A stretch of 64,000 bases of DNA from Crossiella cryophila (GCF_014204915.1 NZ_JACHMH010000001.1:1426001-1490000); one strand, 5' to 3'; numbered from the stretch's first letter, positions 26,761 through 34,812 are shown. Numbers and translations are program-made. Notes: generated by a model not told the origin, from the letters alone.

Positions 26761-28055
26761 CGCCCGCTGACCTCCGCATACGCCCGCTCACTCACCTGCC
26801 GCACGGTCCGCGCCGCCTCCTCCGGCGTGCTCTGCCCGCCGAGCACCCTGGCGATCTCATCCCGCAACGCGTTGGCGGTGCGCGCGAACGCGGGGGAGGA
26901 GTTGGAGGTGTATGCCTCCGCGGGCACCAGTTTCGCCTCGGCCAGGAAGATCCGCATGTCCTCCAGACGCTGCGGATAGCTGATCCCCGGATCGACCAGG
27001 TCCTTGCGAGTGGGCAGGAACTGGGCCTTGGCCACCAGCTCCCGCTGCCGCTGCGCGCCGTTCATCCACTCGATGAACGCCGCGGCCGCCGCCGGGTGCT
27101 TGGACTGCTTGAACGAGACCATGTACTTGCCGCCGGGAAAGCCGCCACAGCGCGCCGCACACGGGTTCGGCGCCGCCGCGAACCGGAACTGACTGGCCTT
27201 GGCCAACTGGCTGACCTGCCAGTTCCCCGACAGGTACACCGCGGCGTCCTGGGCAAGGAAGATCTCGTTGGCGCCCTTGTAGCGCGAACCGGACTCCAGC
27301 CAGAAGTCGGTCGGCATCGCCCCGGAAGCGTGCAGCCCGGCGAAGCGCTTGAGCGCCTCGGTGGCCTTGCCGACATCCAGCGCCGGGCGGCCGTCCAGGT
27401 CGAAGAAGGTGGTGCCGTACTGACTGAGCATGGTGGCCAGCCGGTGCCCCGACTTGTCCATCGCGATCGCGTACGGCTTGCCGGTGACCCGCCGGACCTT
27501 CTCCGCGGCCTCGACCAGCTCGTCCCAGCTCCACCGCTCCGGCACCGGCACCCCGGCCTTGGCGAACAGGTCCAGGTTGACGAACGGGCCGTTGAGGGTC
27601 AGATCGCTGGGCACACCCAGGAACTCCCCGGCCGGACCACGCACCGCCCTGGCCGCATCCGGCAGGAAGGCGTCCGGGAAAGTCTGATCGGACAGGTACG
27701 GGCGCAGGTCGAGCAGGTCCGCGCGATAGGGATTGAGGTCCTGGGTCCGCGCGACGTCCGGGGCCTTGCCGGCCGCGATCCGCGCCTGCAACGTCCGCTC
27801 CAGGTCCGAGTAGGCCACCAGCTGCAGGTTCACCCGCGCGCCGGTGGCGACCTCGAACTTCTCAATCGTTTGCCGAGTCGCGATCTCATCCGGGCCATCG
27901 GTGAAGTACAGGTACTCCAGCTCCACCCCGCGCAACTGATCCGGCCCGGCCGGGCGGGCGTCACCGGGCGCGGCAGCCTCCGGCACACCGGGCGCGCACG
28001 CGCCCAGCACAAGCAGCAACGCGAGCAAGCCGCCGACTCCGCGCACCGCCCGCAT
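26757..28055 (-). CDS. Lipoprotein sugar-binding protein of ABC importer
   Basis: A 432-residue extracytoplasmic binding protein of the SBP_bac_1 type. It has a lipoprotein signal with lipobox LGAC (Cys about residue 20). The mature fold shows TQDLNPYRADLLDLRPYL, the WSWDELVEAAEKVR hinge helix and the AAAAFIEWMNGAQRQREL C-lobe segment typical of carbohydrate binders. Two cysteines in NPCAARCGG may form a disulfide. ATG 28055 follows AGGCGGG. It is first in the import operon, whose direction leads into nagZ. The ligand (MurNAc or a GlcNAc-MurNAc fragment) is inferred from context only. Confidence 0.9.
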   Translation of the reverse strand: MRAVRGVGGLLALLLVLGACAPGVPEAAAPGDARPAGPDQLRGVELEYLYFTDGPDEIATRQTIEKFEVATGARVNLQLVAYSDLERTLQARIAAGKAPDVARTQDLNPYRADLLDLRPYLSDQTFPDAFLPDAARAVRGPAGEFLGVPSDLTLNGPFVNLDLFAKAGVPVPERWSWDELVEAAEKVRRVTGKPYAIAMDKSGHRLATMLSQYGTTFFDLDGRPALDVGKATEALKRFAGLHASGAMPTDFWLESGSRYKGANEIFLAQDAAVYLSGNWQVSQLAKASQFRFAAAPNPCAARCGGFPGGKYMVSFKQSKHPAAAAAFIEWMNGAQRQRELVAKAQFLPTRKDLVDPGISYPQRLEDMRIFLAEAKLVPAEAYTSNSSPAFARTANALRDEIARVLGGQSTPEEAARTVRQVSERAYAEVSGR

Positions 28056-28081
28056 CCCGCCTCCCCCCACGTCCCGCCTGT

Positions 28082-28145
28082 CGTGGCGGACGCTAGAGAA
28101 GCCGCGGTGGTCGTGGCTACGCCCATCCGAGCGGTGTCCGCCACG
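28082..28145. promoter_or_regulatory. 10-base inverted repeat upstream of ABC operon
   Basis: CGTGGCGGAC (28082-28091) and GTCCGCCACG (28136-28145) are perfect inverted copies 44 bases apart, between 27 and 90 bases ahead of the binding-protein start. They bracket a possible -10 (TAGCGT on the reverse strand). They may be a two-site operator or a leader hairpin. Confidence 0.45.
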
Positions 28146-28164
28146 TTTTGCCTTCGAACGCGAT

Positions 28165-28462
28165 GGTGGCGCCCACCGGCTTTCACCGAGGGCGCCACCA
28201 ACAGCGTGAACAGTCAGGTTACCAAGCGTGCATCTCGTGTCGTACAAATCTGAGCTCGACGTCCAGCGTCCCGGTACGTAGCCCCTAGACGACATGCCTC
28301 CCGCGGCGTGCTGCGCGTGGGTGCCCGCTGTTCACGCACGGAGCCCAGTGGGGTGGATGGTGCTTCTCTTCGCATCATCCCTGGCCAGTTGAGGTCCGCA
28401 CCTCCATGTGTAGTCCGTGAGGGCGGTCACAGCAAGGGCTCAGACGGGTGCACCGTTTCAGA
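28165..28462 (-). ncRNA. Candidate Ms1/6S-like small RNA
   Basis: This is a gene-free interval downstream of, and on the same strand as, the HAD phosphatase. In M. tuberculosis the abundant RNA MTS2823 (Ms1 of M. smegmatis, a 6S-like RNA that binds core RNA polymerase) lies at the equivalent place after Rv3661. The 3' end has a strong hairpin with 10-base arms (28165-28174, 28190-28199). Ends can pair in two nested helices: 28449-28453 with 28228-28232, and 28438-28444 with 28249-28255. Local hairpins lie at 28391-28404 and about 28356-28381. The -10 candidates are TTTATC near 28474 or TACACA at 28412 with a TTGCTG -35. The exact 5' end is uncertain. Confidence 0.45.
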
Positions 28463-28536
28463 GGCAGGGATAAACGGAAGGTGTCGGACACGCCGTGGTT
28501 GCGGCACAACCACTCCCGGTCAATCCCCGAGGCGGA

Positions 28537-29388
28537 TCAGTCGCCGGACTCACTATTACCGGTGCGTCCACGCCGATGCCGCCGCAGTCCGTACCAGGCA
28601 GCGCCCGCCGCCGCGACCACCCCGAGCCCCACCGCGGCCGCCGCCACGGTCGCCCCCGACGGGGTGGGGATCCGGGCCCGCAACGACACCGGATCGGAGA
28701 AGGTCAGCACCGGCCAGCCCCGCTGCGCGGCGAGTTTCCGCAGCGCACGGTCCGGGTTCACCACGGTCGGATGGCCGACGGCCTCCAGCAGCGGAAGATC
28801 GGTGATGGAGTCGGAGTAGGCGTGCGAGGCACTCAGGTCGTACCCGTGCTCCTCGGCCAGCCCGCGCACCGCGACGGCCTTGTTCTCGCCGTAGCAGTAG
28901 AAATCGACATCTCCAGAGTAGCGACCCTCGGTAACCACCATCCGGGTGCCGACCGAGTGCGTCGCCCCCACCATTTTCGCGATCGGAGCCACTATTTCCG
29001 CCCCCGAAGCGGACACCACGACCACGTCGTGCCCCTCCTGCTTGTGCTCCCCGATCAGCTGGGTCGCCTCGGCGTAGACCAGCGGATCAACGATGTCATG
29101 CAGGGTCTCATCCACGATCGAGCGAACCTGCTCGACATCCCACCCGGTACACAGCGCGGTGATGTGCGACCGCATCCGATCCATCTGATCCGCGTCCGCC
29201 CCCGCGAGCATGAACACGAACTGGGCATAGGCACTCTTGAGTACCGCCCGCCGATTGATCAACCCCTCCTGGAAGAACGGCCGGCTGAACGCGAGCGTGC
29301 TGGACTTCGCGATCACCGTCTTGTCCAGGTCGAAGAACGCGGCAACCCGCTTGCCAGCACTGATGCCATCGCCACGAGGTTCGGTCAC
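28537..29388 (-). CDS. HAD-family phosphatase, SerB/Rv3661-like
   Basis: A 283-residue HAD-IB hydrolase. Motif I is FDLDKT (catalytic Asp pair), motif II is the serine in VVVSASGAE, and motif III is DSITDLPLLEAVG. A hydrophobic C-terminal segment with a basic end (about 255-283) probably tethers it to the membrane. Relatives are called SerB2-like or morphological-differentiation proteins and sit beside ssd in mycobacteria and Streptomyces. The phosphate substrate is unknown. GTG 29388 is chosen because of the TATGCT element just before it; the reading frame upstream is only repeat sequence. Confidence 0.9.
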   Translation of the reverse strand: MTEPRGDGISAGKRVAAFFDLDKTVIAKSSTLAFSRPFFQEGLINRRAVLKSAYAQFVFMLAGADADQMDRMRSHITALCTGWDVEQVRSIVDETLHDIVDPLVYAEATQLIGEHKQEGHDVVVVSASGAEIVAPIAKMVGATHSVGTRMVVTEGRYSGDVDFYCYGENKAVAVRGLAEEHGYDLSASHAYSDSITDLPLLEAVGHPTVVNPDRALRKLAAQRGWPVLTFSDPVSLRARIPTPSGATVAAAAVGLGVVAAAGAAWYGLRRHRRGRTGNSESGD

Positions 29389-29394
29389 CCGACC

Positions 29395-29400
29395 AGCATA
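29395..29400 (-). promoter_or_regulatory. -10 element TATGCT for leaderless HAD mRNA
   Basis: On the reverse strand TATGCT ends 6 bases before GTG 29388. Confidence 0.45.
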
Positions 29401-29490
29401 GGTGTCGGCCAGATAGCGATGAGGTTGCGAGCCGTGTCGCTCGAACGGACGAGAAGCGTCACCCACCCGCGGGGGGATACAGTAGAAGCG

Positions 29491-29575
29491 TCCGGCTGAG
29501 CCGGATGAGTTCAGTCCGACCCCCCGGGGCTGAACTCCTGACGACCCCCGTCCCTCCCCCCTGGCGGGGGTCGTC
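29491..29575. other. Three consecutive hairpins
   Basis: Perfect inverted repeats follow one another: TCCGGC/GCCGGA (29491-29505), GAGTTCAG/CTGAACTC (29507-29537) and an 11-base-pair stem 29540-29550 with 29565-29575. They lie between the HAD gene and the repeat tract. They could be a structured leader, a small RNA or a terminator array. Confidence 0.5.
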
Positions 29576-29655
29576 CCATATCCGGACCCCGGTTCCGCAC
29601 AGTGACAACCCGTCACTTCCCAAGTTGCCAGAACCCGGCCCCAACCGCACACTCC

Positions 29656-29758
29656 TCCCGGCTCCCGGCTCCCGGCTCCCGGCTCCCGGCTCCCGGCTCC
29701 CGGCTCCCGGCTCCCGGCTCCCGGCTCCCGGCTCCCGGCTCCCGGCTCCCGGCTCCCG
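29656..29758. repeat. Heptamer tandem repeat (GCTCCCG)n
   Basis: Fourteen exact copies of GCTCCCG (29661-29758) are preceded by a partial unit. They are perfectly conserved, so recent expansion by slippage is likely. In either strand the frame gives only low-complexity peptide (Gly-Ser-Arg-Glu-Pro type on the reverse strand) with no credible gene. Confidence 0.95.
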
Positions 29759-29759
29759 C

Positions 29760-30610
29760 GCGCGGCCGCACCCCGCCGTGCCCCACGCCGCCACCCACTC
29801 CCGGCCAACGCCCCACCCCAGCCAACCTCCGCCGCGCCTCCAACCGAGGCCCCGGCCCGTCCACTCCGCACACCCTCGCCTCAGCAACCAACCACCCCAT
29901 CACCTGCCCAGACCCTGCCCGCCCAGCCCGGCCGCACCCGCCTCAGCCCCATCCCGCTCACCCAAGCCCGCCTCACCCCCGGCCCCCTCAGGTCCGCCGG
30001 CCTCAGGTCCGGCCCAGAGCCGCCTGTCCCAGCCCCGGCCCCGGCCCGCCCGCCCGACCTCGCCCGGCCGAGCCACCGCACCGCCTCTCTCCTCCCAGCC
30101 CACCCAGCCACCGCACCGCAGCCCCCGCCTCCCACCGCAGCCAACCACCAAACCAATGCGCCTCGCGCTCCCACCCGCGCCCGCGCACCCACTCCGCAAC
30201 CTCGCCCTACCCCCGGCCCCACCTCCGCCTCAACTCAGCCCCGCCCAACCCTCACCTCAACTCCGTCTCCCCTCACCTCAACTCCGCCTCCCGCCCACCC
30301 CGCCCCTTTCCCTTCCGCTCATCCCTCTTCCTCCTGTTCCCCATACCTCCCAACGCCCGCCATCCCCCAACCTCCGCCCGAATCCCGCCGCCCATCCACC
30401 CCTCTTACTGCCCGCCCGCGCGCGAGGGGATCCCCCATTTCCAGCCTGCCCCACCCACCCCGCACCCCACCCCAAAACCCCCTCCAAGATCCCGACTTAT
30501 CCACATCACCCCCACTTATCCACAGAACCAATCCACCCCCTGGCCCCACGCCCCCAACCCCGCCACGGTGGACACACACCCGCAACCACCGCACCACCAC
30601 AGGGGGACGC
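29760..30610. other. C-rich, G-poor spacer ahead of the Tad locus
   Basis: About 850 bases in which the + strand is overwhelmingly C with A and T and little G. I see no gene: the long open frames are proline-rich artefacts of composition. It contains short repeats (CCTCAACTC three times near 30230-30290) and a pair of DnaA-box sequences. As RNA it would be C-rich and unstructured, the profile of Rho-loading sites. Confidence 0.7.
30497..30524 (+). promoter_or_regulatory. Pair of exact DnaA boxes TTATCCACA
   Basis: TTATCCACA occurs at 30497-30505 and again at 30516-30524, same orientation, 19 bases start to start. This is 87 bases upstream of ssd. The 9-mer is the classical DnaA-box consensus. 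Whether DnaA or another factor binds is untested. Confidence 0.55.
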
Positions 30611-31675
30611 ATGCCCGAGACCCGCCCACTAGTCATGGTCAACGAGGACACCCTGCTCGACGAGGTCCTCCGCGTGGCCGCGGCCACCGGCCGCGACGTC
30701 GAGTGCGTCCCCGACCTCACCGCCGCCCGCCAGCGCTGGGCCCGTGCCCCGCTGGTCGTGCTCGATGACGACGGCCTCGCCCAGTGCGCGAACGCGGGCA
30801 TGCCCCGCCGCAACGGCATCTACGTCCTCTGCCGCACCGACCCACCGCCGGAGATCTGGGCCAGCGCCCTGGCCGTCGGCGCCGAACAGGTGAGTTGCCT
30901 CGCCGAGGCCGAGCCCTGGCTCTCCGCGGCGCTGGCCAAGGCCGAGGAGGTCGAGGACGAACCAGACGGCCGGGTCATCGCGGTGCTCGGCGGGCGCGGC
31001 GGCGCGGGCGCGTCAGTGTTCGCCACCGCCCTGGCCCTCACCGCAGCCGACCGCGGCTCCCCGGCCATGCTGCTCGACTGCGACCCGCTGGGTGGCGGGC
31101 TCGAACTCGTCCTCGGCGGCGAGAAACGCGAAGGCGTCCGCTGGTCCGGCATCACGGTGAACCGCGGCAACCTCGGCAGCGCCACCCTGCGCAACGCCCT
31201 GCCCAGCTTCGGCCGCAACCAGCTCACCGTGCTCTCCTGCGACGACGACACCACCGAACTCGAACCCCAGGCGGTGGACCAGGTCCTCGACGCCGGGCGC
31301 CGCGGCGGCGGCACCGTCGTCTGCGATCTGCCCCGCCACTTCGACCAGCCGTCCCGCACCGTGCTGGACGCCGCCGACCTGGCCGTGCTGGTCGTCCCGG
31401 CCGAGGTCCGCGCCTGCACCGCGGCCGCCCGCATCGCCGAGCGCACCAAGCAACGCGGCACCCCGCTGGCCATGGTCGTCCGCGGCCCAGCCCCCACCGG
31501 CCTGTCCGTCCGCGATGTCGAAGCCGCCGTCCGGATCCCGGCCCTGGTCACCATGCGCCCGTTCAGCGGCCTGGAAGCCGCGCTGGACACCGGCGGCCTG
31601 CCCAACCGGCCCCGCGGCCCACTGGCCCGCGCCGCCCGCCGGGTGCTCGACCGTGCCGATGACGGCCGCGGCTGA
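30611..31675 (+). CDS. ssd: Septum site-determining protein Ssd (CpaE/TadZ-like)
   Basis: A 354-residue protein with an N-terminal receiver-like region (about 1-115) and a C-terminal MinD/CpaE-type ATPase-like domain (about 120-340). The Walker A position reads GGRGGAGAS, lacking the signature lysine of KGGxGK(S/T). LLDCDPLGGGLELVLGG and TVVCDLPRH match the switch/Walker B segments. M. tuberculosis Rv3660c (Ssd) is the orthologue by position and affects septation. In Tad systems TadZ/CpaE localises the apparatus. It starts the Tad-like operon, and its 3' end overlaps tadA by 17 bases. Confidence 0.9.
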   Translation: MPETRPLVMVNEDTLLDEVLRVAAATGRDVECVPDLTAARQRWARAPLVVLDDDGLAQCANAGMPRRNGIYVLCRTDPPPEIWASALAVGAEQVSCLAEAEPWLSAALAKAEEVEDEPDGRVIAVLGGRGGAGASVFATALALTAADRGSPAMLLDCDPLGGGLELVLGGEKREGVRWSGITVNRGNLGSATLRNALPSFGRNQLTVLSCDDDTTELEPQAVDQVLDAGRRGGGTVVCDLPRHFDQPSRTVLDAADLAVLVVPAEVRACTAAARIAERTKQRGTPLAMVVRGPAPTGLSVRDVEAAVRIPALVTMRPFSGLEAALDTGGLPNRPRGPLARAARRVLDRADDGRG

Positions 31676-32828
31676 CGTGGACAAGGGACTGATCGACCGT
31701 GTGCGCGGCAGACTCGCCCAGCTCGGCAGCAGACCCACCCCGGCCAACCTGGCCGATGCCATCCGCGCCGAAACCGGCGGCCTGCTCACCAACGCGGACC
31801 TGCTGGACACCCTGCGCCTGCTCGATCGCGAATTCATCGGCGCCGGCCCGCTGGAACCGTTGCTGCGCATGGACGGTGTCACCGATGTCCTGGTGACCGG
31901 CCCCGGCCGGGTGTGGGTCGACCGCGGCCACGGCCTGACCCGCACCGCGGTCACCCTCCCCGACGAGGAGGCCGTCCGCCGCCTGGCCCAGCGCCTGGCG
32001 CTGGCCGCGGGCCGGCGACTCGACGACGCCCAGCCCTTCGTCGACGGCTGGCTCCCCGGTGGCGTCCGCCTGCACGCCGTGCTGGCCCCGATCGCGGCGG
32101 GTGGAACGTGCATCTCACTGCGCGCACTGAAACCCGCCACCCACGACCTAGCCACCCTGCGCGACCTGGGCACCTTCACCGAGTCCACCGAGAACCTGTT
32201 GCGTCGCATGATGAAAGCCCGGCTGAGCTTCCTGGTCGTCGGCGGCACCGGCTCCGGCAAGAGCACCCTGCTCAACGCCCTGCTCGGCTGCGCGGACCCC
32301 GCGGAACGAATAGTCACCATCGAGGAGGCCGAAGAACTCCACCCCGCCCACCCGCACGTGGTCCGCCTGGTCGCCCGCCCACCGAACATCGAGGGCGCCG
32401 GCGAGATCACCCTGCGCGAGCTGGTCCGCCAGGCCCTGCGCATGCGCCCGGATCGCCTGGTGCTCGGCGAGGCCCGCGGAGCCGAGATCGCCGACCTGCT
32501 CGCGGCCATGAACACCGGCCACGAAGGCTGCGCGGGCACTCTGCACGCCAATTCCCCAACCGAGGTCCCCGCCCGCCTGGAAGCCCTGGCGGCCCTCGGC
32601 GGCCTGTCCCGTCCTGCCCTGCACAGCCAGCTCAGCGCGGCACTCCAGGTGGTCCTGCACCTACGCCGGGACGAGCACGGCAACCGCGCCCTCAGCGCCG
32701 TCGGCGTCCTGGACCGCACCGACGACTACATCCGCGTAGTGCCCGTCTGGCAACAAAACCACGGCTGGACCACCGCCAAAACCCGCCTCACCACCCTGCT
32801 CCGCACCCGGGAACCCGCACCCACATGA
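31659..32828 (+). CDS. tadA: Tad secretion ATPase (TadA/CpaF, Rv3659c-like)
   Basis: A 389-residue type II/IV secretion hexameric ATPase. An N-terminal helical domain precedes the conserved GVTDVLVTGPGRVWVDR. The Walker A is GGTGSGKST (about residue 189), the Asp-box TIEEAEEL and the Walker B-like RMRPDRLVLGEARGAE follow, and the His-box is GCAGTLHANS. It would drive assembly of Flp-type pili or a pseudopilus. ATG 31659 overlaps the ssd end; GTG 31677 is an alternative start. Confidence 0.93.
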   Translation: MTAAADVDKGLIDRVRGRLAQLGSRPTPANLADAIRAETGGLLTNADLLDTLRLLDREFIGAGPLEPLLRMDGVTDVLVTGPGRVWVDRGHGLTRTAVTLPDEEAVRRLAQRLALAAGRRLDDAQPFVDGWLPGGVRLHAVLAPIAAGGTCISLRALKPATHDLATLRDLGTFTESTENLLRRMMKARLSFLVVGGTGSGKSTLLNALLGCADPAERIVTIEEAEELHPAHPHVVRLVARPPNIEGAGEITLRELVRQALRMRPDRLVLGEARGAEIADLLAAMNTGHEGCAGTLHANSPTEVPARLEALAALGGLSRPALHSQLSAALQVVLHLRRDEHGNRALSAVGVLDRTDDYIRVVPVWQQNHGWTTAKTRLTTLLRTREPAPT

Positions 32829-33670
32829 CCCCAGCAGCCGCCTTCGCACTGGCCCTGGCCCTACTGCTCTGGCCACCCAGAACCGGCCACCACCGCCTGT
32901 CCCAACTCCGTCCACCTCCGCCCCGCCCACGCCGAACCCACCCCACCCGAGTCCTGCTGCTGATCCCACCGATCGCCGCCGCCCTGCTCGCCGGTCTCGG
33001 CGGGCTGCTCGCCGCAACCGCCCTGACCTGGACCCTGTACCGACAGCGCACCCGCACCAACGCCATCCGCAGGTCCCGGCACGCCGACATCGCCCGCGCC
33101 GACGCCCTCAACCTGCTGGTCACCCAACTCCGCACCGGAACCCACCCGGCACTGGCCGCCGAAGCCGTGGCCAAGGAAGTCGACCCCGCCGTCGCTCCCA
33201 CCGTGACCGCCCTGGCCACCGCCATCCGCCTCGGCAGCCACGCGGACGACACCGGCAACCGCCTGCTCCGCGCCTGGCACACCGCCCACAACCACGGCAT
33301 CCCACTCGCCGACCTGCTGGACGCCGAACGCCGAGACCTGGCCGAACGAACCCGCTTCGCAACTCAGGTCGAGGCCCGCCTGGCCGGCGCCCGCGCCACC
33401 GCCACCATCCTGGCCGCCCTGCCAGTCCTGCCAATCCTGTTGGGCGAAGCCATGAACGCCCACCCCCTGCACGTCCTCACCACAACCACAGCAGGCCAAT
33501 TCCTGCTCCCCCTGGGCGCCCTGCTCATCTGCCTAGGCCTCGAGTGGAGCGCCCACCTGACCACCAACACAACAAACCCCAAAGCCCAAGCAAGACAACA
33601 AGTCTCCCCGCCCCAACCCCCACCCCGGACCCCACCATGCCCACCCAGGCCACAGCCGCCCTCCTCCTAG
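32825..33670 (+). CDS. TadB-like membrane platform protein (Rv3658c-like)
   Basis: A 281-residue GspF/TadB-type inner-membrane protein. It has hydrophobic segments near 4-18, 44-65, 201-220 and 228-250, with a cytoplasmic helical domain between (NLLVTQLRTGTHPALAAEAV). The proline-rich end beyond residue 255 overlaps the next gene. ATG 32825 overlaps the tadA stop. Codons strongly prefer C and A over G at third positions, unlike most of the window. Confidence 0.85.
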   Translation: MTPAAAFALALALLLWPPRTGHHRLSQLRPPPPRPRRTHPTRVLLLIPPIAAALLAGLGGLLAATALTWTLYRQRTRTNAIRRSRHADIARADALNLLVTQLRTGTHPALAAEAVAKEVDPAVAPTVTALATAIRLGSHADDTGNRLLRAWHTAHNHGIPLADLLDAERRDLAERTRFATQVEARLAGARATATILAALPVLPILLGEAMNAHPLHVLTTTTAGQFLLPLGALLICLGLEWSAHLTTNTTNPKAQARQQVSPPQPPPRTPPCPPRPQPPSS

Positions 33671-34341
33671 CCCTGGCCCTCCTCGCCTACCCCACCCGCC
33701 CCAACCACCGCACCCGCCTGAACCTCCCACCCAACCCTCGCCCCACCCGCACAATCCCAGTCCTGCCAACCCTCCTGGGCATATCCATCGCCGCCGCAAC
33801 CCTCCTCAACGGCCTACACCCCGCCATCAGCCTCCCCCTGGCAGTAGCAGCCACCGCAACAAGCCACGCCCTCCTGTCCCGCACGCCCCAACCCCCACCC
33901 CCTGACCCCCTGGCCCTGGCCACCGCCTGCGACCTCCTCGCCGCCTGCCTACGCGCCGGCCTCCCCATCCCCCAAGCCCTACGCCTGTCCGCAGCCGAAC
34001 TGACCGGCCCCCCAGCCACCGCCCTGCACGACGTAGCCGCCCTCCTCACCCTGGGCGCCACCCCAACCGAAGCCTGGACCCCCGCCACCCAACTCCCAGC
34101 CCTGACTCGCCTGGCCCGCGCCGCCCGCCACACCGCCCGCTCCGGCGCCGCCCTGGCCGACACCGCAACCGACCTGGCCACCCAACTCCGCACCGAAACC
34201 GAACAACAAGCCGAAGCCCGAGCCCAACGCGCCACAGTCCTCATCACCGCCCCACTGGGCCTGTGCTTCCTCCCAGCCTTCATCTGCCTCGGCGTAGCCC
34301 CCACCATCATCGGCCTAGCCCAAACCCTGTTCTCCCACTAA
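33637..34341 (+). CDS. TadC-like membrane platform protein (Rv3657c-like)
   Basis: A 234-residue partner of TadB. Its membrane segments lie at about 5-17, 38-75 and at the C-terminus (LITAPLGLCFLPAFICLGVA). The conserved cytoplasmic helix-pair domain reads CDLLAACLRAGLPIPQAL. ATG 33637 lies inside the tadB-like 3' end, a 34-base overlap. The same G-avoiding codon bias is present. With TadB it forms the platform on which TadA acts. Confidence 0.85.
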   Translation: MPTQATAALLLALALLAYPTRPNHRTRLNLPPNPRPTRTIPVLPTLLGISIAAATLLNGLHPAISLPLAVAATATSHALLSRTPQPPPPDPLALATACDLLAACLRAGLPIPQALRLSAAELTGPPATALHDVAALLTLGATPTEAWTPATQLPALTRLARAARHTARSGAALADTATDLATQLRTETEQQAEARAQRATVLITAPLGLCFLPAFICLGVAPTIIGLAQTLFSH

Positions 34342-34812
34342 AAGCCCAACCTCAAGGCCTTCCGCCCGTTGCTCACCGGATTCACTGATCGCTTAGTGCG
34401 GCATCCACTCAACGGAGCGCTTACTCAACGCGCCCAAACCCAGACACACCCCAAAAAATCCACCCGCCCACCCGCCGCGGCCACCCGCGGCACCGACACC
34501 ACCACCGCGCGGGCACCCAGCCCACACTCACCTGCCAGCCCATGCCCAGCTCAGCGCCTACCTGCACCCCGCCCCGCTCCCACCGACTCCCCACCCTGCA
34601 CCCACCCCACCCCCGTGCTGCCCTTGCCTGCTCGACCCGCTCCCCACCGCACGCCCATCCCGCACATCCGCCCCGCCAGTTCCCCGCCGCGCCTTGCCGA
34701 CCCCATGCCACCCCCTCCCCCACTCCCGCGCGCGCGACTGGGGGTCCCCCCGAATTCCATTCTTCCAGGCAACACAGTCATTTCCGCCGCTCAGCCGCCC
34801 AGTGATCGCGAG

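Noticed and set aside
29656-29758. The heptamer array as a CRISPR
   Set aside because: Units are contiguous with no spacers, and no cas genes are present.
29505-30768. Proline-rich open frames over the C-rich spacer
   Set aside because: Composition alone keeps the frames open. There is no ribosome site, no domain, and several frames are open at once.
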